From assembly GCF_000735695.2 (NCBI RefSeq), contig NZ_JASZ02000016.1:1-51301 (forward strand): a stretch of 51,301 bases of DNA. Reading direction: 5' to 3'. The stretch comes from Kaistella haifensis DSM 19056. Lineage in GTDB: Bacteria; Bacteroidota; Bacteroidia; Flavobacteriales; Weeksellaceae. Both the position numbers and the translations under genes were made by a program. Positions 7,849 to 16,427 of this stretch are shown in pieces (within the stretch, counting starts at the first letter, position 1; each line of letters starts with the position of its first letter). Under the pieces are notes generated by a model, which did not search any database, had not been told where the DNA came from, and saw nothing but the letters and a program-made list of their open reading frames with translations.

Positions 7849-9219
7849 TTATTTGGCTTCAGCTTTGCGCCAATCGGTTTTGAAAGTACAATCTTTATAT
7901 CGATCGTTGATGGAGATAAATACATCTGGTAATTTCTCTTTCACCCATTTTTCAACCATTTCGTTTTTCTTTTTATTAAGCGCCATTTGCTTAATTCTGT
8001 CGTAATCGGTCACAAGGTCCAGTTGGTGAGCTGCGATGATATCGTCAACTTTCACGATACTTACTACTTTTTTATCTTGTTGCAAAGTATCTTGGAAAAC
8101 ATCAGTAATATCCCCTTTATTTAAACCAGCAATCTGATAAGAGATGGATGGAGGGAGATTCAGTTTTTCAATTCTGTCGGATCCATCTTCTGCAGTTATA
8201 ATACCAGCATTGAACTTCGTTTTCTTGTCATCAGAAAATCGATAAGCTGCTTCCTTAAAGGTAAGTCTGCCATTTAAAATTAAAGTTCTTATACTATCGA
8301 GTTCTTTTTTTGCCGCTTCAATTTCTGCATCATTAGGTTCAGCTTTCAATAAAATGTGTCTTGCATCGTAGTTCTTACCGCTTTTTTTCACTAATTGAAT
8401 TAAGTGATAACCGAATTCAGATTCTACTGGATCAGAAATTTCACCTTCCTGCAGATTAAGCGCCGCAGCTTCGAAAGGTTTCACCATTTTCCCTTTAGAA
8501 ATATTCTTGTACAGACCACCGTTCGCTGCGGAACCCGGATCTTCGGAGTAAATTCTAGCCAGATTTTCGAAAGATTCGCCGGCTTGAATGTCTTGTTTTA
8601 TTTTGTTGAGTTTAGCGATGATTTCGTCTTTATGAGCATCTGTAAGCTTCGGATACATCGTAATTTGTGACAAACTCACCTCGTCTTTCACTTCGGGCAG
8701 CTGAAATTTGTACGTATTGAAAAAATCAGTTACTTCGTTCGGAGTTACGTCGGCTTTCTCGGTAATTCTACCATATTTCATTTGCCCGTAATAATTATCG
8801 GTATCAATTTTTTCGATGGCGTTTTTCATCTCATAGCCTGTACGGAATTTATAAGTTGCCAACATGGTTTTTTCGTCGGGAAACTGACCTAGGATCTGCT
8901 CGTACTTTTGGTTAGCAGCTTCTTTGATGGCTTCGGATCTGTTTTCGATCAAAGTATCTCTTTTGGCTTCATAAATCATCAATTTGTTGCTGATGATGCT
9001 TTCTACAAATTCGCAACGATCGGACACTTGCGCACCTTGTTGTTTAGCATAATTGGCTTGATCCTCGATATCCGATTCCAAAATAATTTCGTTTCCTACT
9101 ACCACTGCAATACCATCCACCAAAGCTCCGGATTGTAATTGTGCATTTAATTTCACCCCAAAAAAGGCAAAAATCATGGTAAAAAGAAGCGCAAATTTTA
9201 TTTTCTTGTTCATATTCAT
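7849..9219 (-). CDS. SurA-like periplasmic peptidylprolyl isomerase
   Basis: A 456-residue exported foldase. It has a cleavable signal peptide (residues 1-26, ending NAQ), a SurA-type N-terminal chaperone region (about 30-170), and two parvulin domains. The first is at about 175-280, with EVSLSQITMYPK and ARIYSEDPGSAANGG. The second is at about 285-390, with ARHILLKAEPND and FKEAAYRFSDD. A short C-terminal helix follows. Such proteins escort unfolded beta-barrel proteins to the outer-membrane assembly machinery. It lies 59 bases downstream of another parvulin gene on the same strand but has its own -7 box at 9234-9241. ATG at 9219 is used; a second ATG two codons later is equally possible. 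Confidence 0.92.
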   Translation of the reverse strand: MNMNKKIKFALLFTMIFAFFGVKLNAQLQSGALVDGIAVVVGNEIILESDIEDQANYAKQQGAQVSDRCEFVESIISNKLMIYEAKRDTLIENRSEAIKEAANQKYEQILGQFPDEKTMLATYKFRTGYEMKNAIEKIDTDNYYGQMKYGRITEKADVTPNEVTDFFNTYKFQLPEVKDEVSLSQITMYPKLTDAHKDEIIAKLNKIKQDIQAGESFENLARIYSEDPGSAANGGLYKNISKGKMVKPFEAAALNLQEGEISDPVESEFGYHLIQLVKKSGKNYDARHILLKAEPNDAEIEAAKKELDSIRTLILNGRLTFKEAAYRFSDDKKTKFNAGIITAEDGSDRIEKLNLPPSISYQIAGLNKGDITDVFQDTLQQDKKVVSIVKVDDIIAAHQLDLVTDYDRIKQMALNKKKNEMVEKWVKEKLPDVFISINDRYKDCTFKTDWRKAEAK

Positions 9220-9233
9220 TTTTTAACGATTTG

Positions 9234-9241
9234 CAAAATTA
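9234..9241 (-). promoter_or_regulatory. -7 box (TAATTTTG) of the SurA-like gene
   Basis: TAATTTTG on the minus strand fits TAnnTTTG, with its last base 14 bases before the ATG at 9219. No good -33 TTTG was seen. Confidence 0.45.
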
Positions 9242-9278
9242 TCATTCTAAACGAGATAAACTGCATTTTTTATTATAA

Positions 9279-11108
9279 TTATTTCTTAAAATTCTTTTCC
9301 AAATCTTTCATAAACTCGGGCTGAATCACAATATTGGTGTTGGCTTTTTGCTGAGCGATAATCTCGGAAAGCTTCGCTTCAGTTACTGCATCTTTTAGCA
9401 ATTCTTTAGCTTCTTCCTGCGTCATTTGGGTAGGCGGAAGGATTTGGTCGATTGCGATAACCAAAGATCTTTCCTCCATTTTAGTTTGATGAACACCGGT
9501 TTTGAAAGGAACTTTGTATTTGGTAAAAACATCTGCATCTTCCGACATTTCCCCTTTTTCGAAATGCACGAGGATTTGCTTTTTATCATTGAGTTTACCA
9601 TAATATTTAGCTTTCAAGTTTTCCCAGTTTTTAGGATTCTTGATTTCCTTTTGAATTTCGCTATTGAGTTTTTCATCAGCAATGATGGCCACTCTACCTT
9701 CTGCTCTGTTACCCCAAAAGTATTTTGCTTTGTTTTTATTGTAATATTCGGTAAGCCATTCCGGATGTTTTGCAATTTCTTCGTTTAGATATTTTGAAAA
9801 AATATAATCTGAAAACAAACCTTTTCTGAAATCGGTAAGTTCTTTTTTAATCTCTTTTTGATTGGTGAAATCTTCGCTGTAAAACCTCATCACATCTTGA
9901 TTATTAACCCCTTTCAAAGCTTCTGCCCACAATTCCGGAGTTAATTTTTCTGCTTCACTTTTTTTATCAGCAATTAATTTTTTTAAATCACCTACAGTTG
10001 TTTTATACTTTTTATACTGGTAAAGAACCGTATTATCTTTCGCCGCGTTGAATGCTTGGTAAGATTTTTTGACGGTCTGAAATTCCGGAAATTCCTTATA
10101 AGATGGATCGGATTTTACGAAAGCAAGCATTTTTTCCTGAAGATTTTCGCCATACAATGCGCTGTTCATGTCTTTTAAGAAAAATTCTCTGTTTTTATCC
10201 GTCAAAATATAAGGTTCAACATTATAAAGATTAAAAACAAAATAATTTTCCCCGAAAAGAATTGGTTCCGGCAAATAATACCCGGATTTTTTTCCTTTGA
10301 AAGCTTCATACACGTCATCAGGAAGCGTCGGTGAACCCATGACTACTCCACCGTTTTCTTTTTCATGCTCGTTGGCTCCGTACAATTTAGCAACTTCTTG
10401 GAAGCTTTTTCCGGATTTCAAATCGGTGTAAATTTTGGTTTTCATCGCTTCGGACTCGGCATTTTTCGGATAAGAAATAGTTCCGAAAATCATATATCCC
10501 AAACTTGGTCTTGAGCTTTGAACTTTAGCAAAAGCTATATAATTTGGAGTATTTTGCAATTTGGTAAGTGAATTATTTGGCAAAACCTTTATTTCAGAAT
10601 ACAAACTGTTATCAACACTTCCCGGTTTGATGTAAATCCCTTTCGGACCGCTTTTCGTGTACTTCGAAATCGCATCTTCCATCGTCATCTTCCCGGATTT
10701 CACGTCATCGTAAATCTGTTGATAATTATTTTTATCGCCTTCCGCTTTTTGCACCATGAAAATTTGCACCAATTTCTCGGTCTGGCTGTCTTTCAAATAT
10801 TGGCTCAAAACCGGATCTACCACATTTTTAGGATAGAAAAATTTCGACCGCAATTCACCTTCTTTATCCATCATTTTCTCGCGGAAAGCTGCCGTTGTAT
10901 CAATCTGTTTTTGGGCTGCAAACTGTTGCAAAAGAATAAAATCTTCTGTTGCTTTGATGGTTTTTGTGATGCCTGCATTTTGCAAACCATATTGGTACTC
11001 CTTCTTGAAATCGGTAAGCGAAATACTATCTTTCCCGATAATCATATACTGCGCAGAAAGGGCGTTTCCCAAACCTGCCAACATCATGAAAGCAACTATT
11101 TTTTTCAT
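9279..11108 (-). CDS. periplasmic parvulin-type peptidylprolyl isomerase, 609 residues
   Basis: A second exported PPIase with signal peptide MKKIVAFMMLAGLGNALSAQ. Two parvulin-like segments are visible: one around residues 115-205 (VQIFMVQKAEGDKNNYQQIY then GPKGIYIKPG) and a clearer one around 207-305 (LGYMIFGTISYPKN, GKSFQEVAKLYG, ENGGVVMG). A long lysine-rich C-terminal half may hold a degenerate third domain and chaperone surfaces. Tandem long PpiC proteins upstream of a SurA homologue are usual in flavobacteria and are thought to help envelope protein folding. The gene precedes the SurA-like gene in the same direction. Confidence 0.88.
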   Translation of the reverse strand: MKKIVAFMMLAGLGNALSAQYMIIGKDSISLTDFKKEYQYGLQNAGITKTIKATEDFILLQQFAAQKQIDTTAAFREKMMDKEGELRSKFFYPKNVVDPVLSQYLKDSQTEKLVQIFMVQKAEGDKNNYQQIYDDVKSGKMTMEDAISKYTKSGPKGIYIKPGSVDNSLYSEIKVLPNNSLTKLQNTPNYIAFAKVQSSRPSLGYMIFGTISYPKNAESEAMKTKIYTDLKSGKSFQEVAKLYGANEHEKENGGVVMGSPTLPDDVYEAFKGKKSGYYLPEPILFGENYFVFNLYNVEPYILTDKNREFFLKDMNSALYGENLQEKMLAFVKSDPSYKEFPEFQTVKKSYQAFNAAKDNTVLYQYKKYKTTVGDLKKLIADKKSEAEKLTPELWAEALKGVNNQDVMRFYSEDFTNQKEIKKELTDFRKGLFSDYIFSKYLNEEIAKHPEWLTEYYNKNKAKYFWGNRAEGRVAIIADEKLNSEIQKEIKNPKNWENLKAKYYGKLNDKKQILVHFEKGEMSEDADVFTKYKVPFKTGVHQTKMEERSLVIAIDQILPPTQMTQEEAKELLKDAVTEAKLSEIIAQQKANTNIVIQPEFMKDLEKNFKK

Positions 11109-11170
11109 ACTTCGGTCTTCTTATGGTGAAGATTTAATTTATTTAAAATTTCGATTTTTTTTGAAATAAT

Positions 11171-12091
11171 TTATACTTCTACTTCAAAAGTCGTTAAATC
11201 TTTGAAATCCTGGATTCTCTTCATCATTTCAGCCTCGGTAACTTCCTGTAATTTTTCGGTTCCGAATTTTTCAACGGTGAAAGATGCCATCGCCGAACCT
11301 ACGATCAAAGCAGATTTCATGGTTTCGAAACTGAAATCTTCTTTTTTGGCAAGATAAGAAGCGAAACCACCTGCAAAAGTATCTCCTGCTCCGGTTGGAT
11401 CGAAAACTTCTTCCAAAGGAAGCGCAGGAATTGCGAAAATTTTCCCTTCGTGGAAGAGCAATGCGCCGTGTTCTCCTTTTTTAATGATGACAAATTCCGG
11501 CCCCATTGTATGGATTTTTTTTGCTGCTTTTACCAAAGAATATTCTCCGGAAAGTTGGCGCGCTTCTTCGTCATTAATGGTAATCACATCGGTTTTGGCG
11601 ATCATTTGCATCAACACATCCCAAGCTGAATCCATCCAGAAATTCATGGTGTCGAGAATAACTAATTTTGGACGTTTGTTCATTTTTTCCAAAACAGAAA
11701 GCTGTACTCCAGGATGAAGATTTCCTAAAAGCAAAATCTCGGAATCCTGCATAGATTCTGGAATTTTTGGATCGAAGTTTTCTAAAACATTCACTTCAGT
11801 TGCTAAAGTATCTCTAGAATTCAAATCGTTGTGGTATTTTCCGCTCCAGAAGAAAGTTTTTCCGTCTTTCACAACTTCAATACCTTCGATATTTACGCCT
11901 CTTCCGCTCAACATATCTAAATCGGATTGATGAAAATCGCCTCCTACAACCGATACAATTCCTGATTTCACATTCAAAATTGAAGCTGCAATACCAATGT
12001 AAGTTGCGGCTCCACCTAAAATTTTATCTGTTTTTCCGAATGGCGTTTCAATGGCATCAAAAGCGACTGATCCTACGACTAAAAGTTTCAT
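11171..12091 (-). CDS. PfkB-family sugar kinase
   Basis: A 306-residue ribokinase-like enzyme. The N-terminal GSVAFDAIETPFGK is followed by the substrate-binding GGAATYIGIAA. The C-terminal signature is DPTGAGDTFAGGF, whose GAGD aspartate is the catalytic base and anion-hole motif of the family. ATP-dependent phosphorylation of a sugar or nucleoside is therefore expected. The substrate cannot be read, and close relatives are annotated only as PfkB family carbohydrate kinase. It is monocistronic or weakly linked to gldD downstream (53 bases away on the same strand). Confidence 0.9.
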   Translation of the reverse strand: MKLLVVGSVAFDAIETPFGKTDKILGGAATYIGIAASILNVKSGIVSVVGGDFHQSDLDMLSGRGVNIEGIEVVKDGKTFFWSGKYHNDLNSRDTLATEVNVLENFDPKIPESMQDSEILLLGNLHPGVQLSVLEKMNKRPKLVILDTMNFWMDSAWDVLMQMIAKTDVITINDEEARQLSGEYSLVKAAKKIHTMGPEFVIIKKGEHGALLFHEGKIFAIPALPLEEVFDPTGAGDTFAGGFASYLAKKEDFSFETMKSALIVGSAMASFTVEKFGTEKLQEVTEAEMMKRIQDFKDLTTFEVEV

Positions 12092-12144
12092 TTATAAAGT
12101 TTTATTTTAATTAAAAATTATGGGTTTGTTATTCTTTCTACTGC

Positions 12145-12699
12145 TTATTTCCACTGAAAAGTATCGATTAAATGCAGCATATCTTTTTTGATATATTCTA
12201 CCGCAGGTGCCAAAGAATCCGGTTTTGGCCGAGAATTAAAATATAAATTGGCGGTCACATAATGCCTTGTGGAATCGGTGACAAAAAACTGGAGATTCGA
12301 TGCTGTTGGACCTTTCAGCTCATAGAAATTCCCGAAAACTTTGCGTTCCGGATAACTGAAAGATTTGGTATCAATCGAGCTGGCTTTGATCGTATGTTCG
12401 TACACCATTTTCTCGGATTCTTTAACATGAAGAGCAAAATCGTTCTTTATCGGAAAATAAGTGATGAAAACTTTGGCTTTCATTTTTGGGTAATAAATGT
12501 AATACCAACAAGCATTTTTGGCATTTTCAATTTTGGCAAAATCCGAATATTCGAAAGTAAAATTACATGGCGAAGAAAAAGCCTGATATTTGGGTTGCGG
12601 ATATTCCAAACGTAGTTCACCGGAAGGTTTCGGCTGCGTTTCTGGACTGCATGAAACCAAAACAAATCCTAAAAAAGTGAAAATGAGTTTTTTAAACAT
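12145..12699 (-). CDS. gldD: gliding motility lipoprotein GldD
   Basis: A 184-residue lipoprotein with signal MFKKLIFTFLGFVLVSC; the cysteine of VSC is the lipidation site. The mature part carries the GldD features ELRLEYPQPKYQ, CNFTFEYSDFA, ACWYYIYYPKMKAKVFITYF, a YELKGPTASNLQFFVTDST core and HYVTANLYF near the end. In Flavobacterium johnsoniae GldD is needed for gliding and type IX secretion; its exact role is unknown. The start was set at ATG 12699, since an in-frame upstream ATG at 12825 would add 42 unrelated residues before the lipobox. gldE, which adjoins gldD in F. johnsoniae, is not found upstream here. A TACTTTTG box ends four bases before the ATG. Confidence 0.95.
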   Translation of the reverse strand: MFKKLIFTFLGFVLVSCSPETQPKPSGELRLEYPQPKYQAFSSPCNFTFEYSDFAKIENAKNACWYYIYYPKMKAKVFITYFPIKNDFALHVKESEKMVYEHTIKASSIDTKSFSYPERKVFGNFYELKGPTASNLQFFVTDSTRHYVTANLYFNSRPKPDSLAPAVEYIKKDMLHLIDTFQWK

Positions 12700-12703
12700 T
12701 GCG

Positions 12704-12711
12704 CAAAAGTA
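12704..12711 (-). promoter_or_regulatory. -7 box (TACTTTTG) abutting the gldD start
   Basis: On the minus strand TACTTTTG fits TAnnTTTG and ends only four bases before the gldD ATG. If used, transcription would begin at or next to the start codon. No -33 element is evident. Confidence 0.4.
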
Positions 12712-12784
12712 CAAATTAGATTTGAGATGGTGAAGCAGATTTCCCAAGAGTGATTTCTTGTTAATTTTCATTGTTATTTTAAAC

Positions 12785-12849
12785 AAAAAAAGACTTAGGA
12801 ATCCCGGTTTTGTGGTATCAATCATTCAATTCTATGAGATTCCTAAGTC
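12785..12849 (-). terminator. long-loop inverted repeat, probable mutY terminator
   Basis: A perfect 12-bp inverted repeat (12792-12803 with 12838-12849, GACTTAGGAATC) encloses 34 bases. On the minus strand it is followed by TTTTTTTG, so it can act as a terminator for mutY. The large loop is unusual. Confidence 0.6.
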
Positions 12850-12921
12850 AGATTAAAAAGTTGTGTTTTTAAGGCAACTTTTGTTTTTAGATTTTATACA
12901 AATACATAAGTTAAACCTCTG

Positions 12922-13953
12922 TTAATCAATATTTTTTAAATAATTTTCTAAAGGTTTTGGGAAAGATTTTTGATGAGAATCTTCGAGATTGGCGATTGTA
13001 TAATCATATTCTTTAGCAAAATCATTCAATAATTTTTTCGTTGGTAAATTGACCTTATATATATGTATCTTCAAATTTTTATGGGTGAGTTTGTGCAAAA
13101 CCGTCTTCATCGATACTACATATTTCGAAAAAGATTCAGGAATTTCAATCGGAAATTCATACAATTTTTTCCAGATAAAATCTTCTTTTCTTTGTTTAAT
13201 TAAAAACGAATCGCCGAACTCAACAAAATAATAAGTAAGTTCCAAATCCTGCGGCTTCACCTTCTTCGATTTCACCGGAAAATCCTGAATTTTTCCTAAA
13301 TTAAATGCCAAACAATCTTTATTTAAAGGGCAAATTTCACATTTCGGATTTCGAGGTTTGCAAATTTCCGAACCCAAATCCATCATCGCTTCATTGAAAG
13401 GACCGGCATGCTTTTCAGGCATGATCAGCAAAGCCAATTCGGAGAAATATTGAAACGCTTTGGAATTCGACACATCAAAATCATCTGCAAAAACCCTTGA
13501 CAATACCCGATAAAAGTTACCATCAACCGCCGGAATTTTCGCACCAAAACAAATACTGGAAATCGCTGCGGCTGTATATTTTCCGATCCCTTTTAATTGT
13601 AAAATATCATCATACTTTTTAGGAAATATCCCTTGATAATCTTCGATAATTTGTTGTGCCGCTTTATGAAGATTTATTGCGCGAGAATAGTAACCAAGTC
13701 CCTTCCAGTAGAGCAAAACCTCGTCTGAATGTGCATTTGCTAAGGTTTCTACATCTGGAAATCTGTTAATGAAATTATGATAATGATTAAGACCTTGTTC
13801 GATTCTGGTTTGCTGAAAAATAATTTCGCAGATCCAAATTTTGTAGGGATCATTTGTAGATCGAAAAGGCAAGTCTCTTCCGTGCGTTCTGTACCAAGCC
13901 AATAGTTTTTCACCAACGTGAAGAAAATCAGCATTTTGTTTTTTAGTTTTCAA
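12922..13953 (-). CDS. mutY: A/G-specific adenine glycosylase MutY
   Basis: A 343-residue DNA repair enzyme that removes adenine mispaired with 8-oxoguanine. Visible features are the HhH-GPD core with EIIFQQTRIEQG (catalytic Glu), the LKGIGKYTAAAI hairpin, VDGNFYRVLSR with the catalytic Asp, and the 4Fe-4S ligands C-x6-C-x2-C-x5-C (from SEICKPRNPKCEICPLNKDC). A NUDIX-like C-terminal domain recognises the oxidised base (FIWKKLYEFPIE). The start is a TTG codon at 13953; no in-frame ATG precedes the conserved HGRDLPFR region. The gene diverges from HU across a 47-base gap, an arrangement common in flavobacteria. Confidence 0.96.
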   Translation of the reverse strand: MKTKKQNADFLHVGEKLLAWYRTHGRDLPFRSTNDPYKIWICEIIFQQTRIEQGLNHYHNFINRFPDVETLANAHSDEVLLYWKGLGYYSRAINLHKAAQQIIEDYQGIFPKKYDDILQLKGIGKYTAAAISSICFGAKIPAVDGNFYRVLSRVFADDFDVSNSKAFQYFSELALLIMPEKHAGPFNEAMMDLGSEICKPRNPKCEICPLNKDCLAFNLGKIQDFPVKSKKVKPQDLELTYYFVEFGDSFLIKQRKEDFIWKKLYEFPIEIPESFSKYVVSMKTVLHKLTHKNLKIHIYKVNLPTKKLLNDFAKEYDYTIANLEDSHQKSFPKPLENYLKNID

Positions 13954-13963
13954 AAAATGTTCT

Positions 13964-13971
13964 TATATTTG
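13964..13971 (+). promoter_or_regulatory. -7 box (TATATTTG) for the HU gene
   Basis: TATATTTG lies 29 bases before the HU start codon in the 47-base divergent region with mutY. A TTTG at 13935-13938 could be the -33 element, though the spacing is long. Confidence 0.6.
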
Positions 13972-14000
13972 CACACCAAAAATATAAATAAATAAAGGAA

Positions 14001-14291
14001 ATGACAAAGGCAGAATTGGTGAACACCATCTCAAATAAATTGGGAACTGAAAAGAATGAGACACAGAAAGTTGTAGAGGCGTTCATGCAGGAAATCAGAA
14101 CTTCAATGTATAATGGCGACAATGTTTATTTAAGAGGATTCGGATCATTTGTAATCAAAACCAGAGCAGCAAAAACGGGAAGAAACATTTCTAAAAATAC
14201 AGCAATTGAAATCCCAGCTCACAATATCCCGGCTTTCAAACCATCAAAAACATTCGTTGAGAAGGTGAAAACCAAAGTAGCAATTAAATAG
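14001..14291 (+). CDS. HU-family DNA-binding protein
   Basis: A 96-residue nucleoid protein that bends DNA as a dimer. The N-terminal helices are MTKAELVNTISNKLG. The signature LRGFGSFVIKTRAAKTGRN is followed by IPAHNIPAFKPSKTF, the DNA-binding arm and C-terminal helix of the HU/IHF family. The arm replaces the usual NPxTG with NISKNT, a common variant in Bacteroidota. It is transcribed away from mutY and followed by a 29-residue basic ORF and a terminator, probably one unit. Confidence 0.95.
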   Translation: MTKAELVNTISNKLGTEKNETQKVVEAFMQEIRTSMYNGDNVYLRGFGSFVIKTRAAKTGRNISKNTAIEIPAHNIPAFKPSKTFVEKVKTKVAIK

Positions 14292-14336
14292 TAAACTGAA
14301 TAAAACGATAAGTTACAAATTAAAAATTTATAAATT

Positions 14337-14426
14337 ATGCCAAGCGGAAAGAAAAGAAAGAGACACAAGGTTGCAACTCACAAAAGAAAGAAAAGAAGAA
14401 GAGCGAACAGACACAAGAAAAAATAA
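14337..14426 (+). CDS. 29-residue Lys/Arg/His-rich protein, probably ribosome-associated
   Basis: The peptide starts MPSGKKRKRHKVATHKRKKR and ends RHKKK. More than half of its residues are Lys, Arg or His, and there are no acidic residues. The composition matches small RNA-binding ribosomal proteins. I recall near-identical short ORFs between HU and the RNase G/E gene in other Bacteroidota, so it is a real gene despite its size. A ribosomal role is inferred from composition and conservation, not shown. The ATG lies 45 bases after the HU stop, and the stop is 25 bases before a terminator, consistent with a HU-linked transcript. Confidence 0.85.
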   Translation: MPSGKKRKRHKVATHKRKKRRRANRHKKK

Positions 14427-14451
14427 TCTCTTCGCGATTTACAATATAACA

Positions 14452-14500
14452 ATATAGTTGGTGTTTTTATATTCATAAAACCTCACCAACTATATTTTTG
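14452..14500 (+). terminator. terminator of the HU unit
   Basis: A perfect 12-bp stem (14452-14463 with 14484-14495, ATATAGTTGGTG) encloses a 20-base loop and is followed by TTTTG. The 205 bases from here to the RNase gene are AT-rich with no gene seen. Confidence 0.75.
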
Positions 14501-14705
14501 TTTTATCTAAAATTTGAAAACTCTCAAATCATTGCAGATTTTTCTCACGAAAATCTCCCATTAATCAATCTTTTTCAAATATCCTTTAAACAGATAAAAC
14601 ATCATTAAGCAATAAAAAACAATTAAATAATTTTAAACAATAGCCATAAAATCCAGAAATCTTTATTGACTATCCCTCTAAATTTTTTAATTCCTTAACT
14701 CAACA

Positions 14706-16265
14706 ATGAAGAAAGAACTGATTATTTCACATGAAGATGAGAACTCCAAAATCGCCCTACTCGAAGACGGTCGGCTGTTCGAATTACACGAGCAGGAAGA
14801 CAAAAGCGACTTCGTAGTTGGGGATTTATTTATTGGTAAGGTAAAAAAACTGGCTCCCAACCTCAACGCAGCTTTTGTAAACATCGGTTACGAAAAAGAT
14901 GCTTTCTTGCACTATCAGGATTTGGGACCGCAATTTCTCACGTATAAAAAATTCCTTAAAGATACTCTCGCTAAAAAACAGCAGAATTCTTCACTGAAAA
15001 ACTTCGAAATTCAGCCGGAAATCAACAAAAATGGAGCGATAGACAAAGTTCTCGCAAAAGACGATAGCGTAATTTTGCAAATCACTAAAGAACCGATTTC
15101 CACAAAAGGCCCTAGAATTTCTACCCAAATTTCTTTAACCGGAAGATTTCTAGTATTAATTCCTTTCGACAAAAGCGTTTCAATTTCCAAAAAAATAAGC
15201 AATGCTGAAGAAAGAGAACGCTTACGTACTTTAATTGAAAGCATTAAACCAGAAGGTTTCGGAGTGATCATCAGAACCGTAGCCGAAGGTAAAAAAGTTG
15301 CCGAACTGCACAATGACATGAATCAATTGGTGCAGAAATGGGAAACAACCTTCAAAAATCTTCAAAAAAACAAAGTTCCAAGCAAAATTTTAAGTGAAGA
15401 AGATAAAGCTTCTGCGATTCTTCGCGACAATTTCAATGCAGATTTCGTTTCTATTATTTGTGATGACGAGCAAATGGTGAACGATATGGAAGCTTACCTG
15501 GAAGTTATCGCTCCGGAAAGGAAAAATATCGTGCAATTCTACGACAAACCAATTCCGCTGATGGAATATTACAACGTAGAAAAACAACTGAAACAAAGTT
15601 TCGGCAAGCACGTAAATATTCCAAGTTCTAAAGGCGCCTATTTGGTCATCGAACACACCGAAGCACTACATGTGATCGATGTAAACTCCGGAAATAACAT
15701 TTCATCAGGAACTTCGGCGAGCAAAGAACACGCATTGAATGTGAATAAAATGGCCGCCACAGAAATTGCTCGCCAACTGAGACTTCGCGATATGGGCGGA
15801 ATTATCGTGGTAGATTTTATCGACATGATCAACGCCGATCACCGAAAAGATTTATACGAACATCTGAAAGCGGAAATGAGCCGCGACAAAGCGCGCCATA
15901 AAATTTTACCACCAAGCAAATTCGGACTCATCCAGATAACGCGACAAAGAACGCGACCCGAAAACCAAATAGAAACCAAAGAAGAAAACCCAAATATCGA
16001 CGGCGAAATTCTAGCCCCGATTGTGGTTGTGGAACGCATGGAAGAAGTGATAAGAAACATCATCCAGAAGGAAAAAGGCAAAATCTTCCTACACGTCCAC
16101 CCATTTGTCGAAGCTTATCTTACTAAAGGTTTCATAAGCACCCAAATGAAGTGGTTTTTAAGATACAAAAAGTGGGTCACCATCATCCCAAGAGATTCCT
16201 TTAAATACTTGGAATACAAGCTGGTGAACTCAAAAAAAGAAGAATTAATGAGTTATTCGAATTAA
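14706..16265 (+). CDS. rng: ribonuclease G/E family endoribonuclease
   Basis: A 519-residue single-strand endoribonuclease acting in rRNA and mRNA processing. It has an N-terminal S1 domain (about 35-120, VGDLFIGKVKKLAPNLNAAF and YEKDAFLHYQDL) split by an insertion. The RNase H-like and catalytic DNase-I-like part carries ALHVIDVNSGNN and MGGIIVVDFIDM, whose aspartates bind the catalytic magnesium, then RDKARHKILPPSKFGLIQIT. The Zn-link CPxCxG of Rne/Rng is not obvious: the expected place reads TRQRTRPENQIE, as in many Bacteroidota members. It lacks the long C-terminal scaffold of RNase E, so it is RNase G-like. It has its own terminator. Confidence 0.95.
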   Translation: MKKELIISHEDENSKIALLEDGRLFELHEQEDKSDFVVGDLFIGKVKKLAPNLNAAFVNIGYEKDAFLHYQDLGPQFLTYKKFLKDTLAKKQQNSSLKNFEIQPEINKNGAIDKVLAKDDSVILQITKEPISTKGPRISTQISLTGRFLVLIPFDKSVSISKKISNAEERERLRTLIESIKPEGFGVIIRTVAEGKKVAELHNDMNQLVQKWETTFKNLQKNKVPSKILSEEDKASAILRDNFNADFVSIICDDEQMVNDMEAYLEVIAPERKNIVQFYDKPIPLMEYYNVEKQLKQSFGKHVNIPSSKGAYLVIEHTEALHVIDVNSGNNISSGTSASKEHALNVNKMAATEIARQLRLRDMGGIIVVDFIDMINADHRKDLYEHLKAEMSRDKARHKILPPSKFGLIQITRQRTRPENQIETKEENPNIDGEILAPIVVVERMEEVIRNIIQKEKGKIFLHVHPFVEAYLTKGFISTQMKWFLRYKKWVTIIPRDSFKYLEYKLVNSKKEELMSYSN

Positions 16266-16308
16266 AAATTTGAAACTCAGAAAGTCCCATTTTTTTATAA
16301 AAATTCAG

Positions 16309-16339
16309 AACTCTCGTAAATTTTCGGGAGTTTTTTTTT
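16309..16339 (+). terminator. terminator of the RNase G/E gene
   Basis: An 8-bp stem (AACTCTCG with CGGGAGTT, one wobble pair) and an 8-base loop run into nine T residues, 43 bases after the stop codon. Confidence 0.85.
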
Positions 16340-16415
16340 GATTTTTTGATAAAAAATCCTTTGAAAACATTTCAATTTTAACATCTATTTAAAACAAATT
16401 CCATCCTCAATTTCA

Positions 16416-16423
16416 TATATTTG
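16416..16423 (+). promoter_or_regulatory. -7 box (TATATTTG) abutting the NUDIX gene
   Basis: TATATTTG ends four bases before ATG 16428, so the transcript would begin at or near the start codon. A -33 motif is not evident. Confidence 0.5.
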
Positions 16424-16427
16424 GGAT

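Noticed and set aside
9426-9788. 120-residue open frame antisense to the same PPIase
   Set aside because: Same reason; Phe-rich composition typical of the complement of Lys/Glu-rich coding DNA.
10719-11129. 136-residue open frame antisense to the 609-residue PPIase
   Set aside because: Antisense shadow of a conserved gene; the product has no domain or start context.
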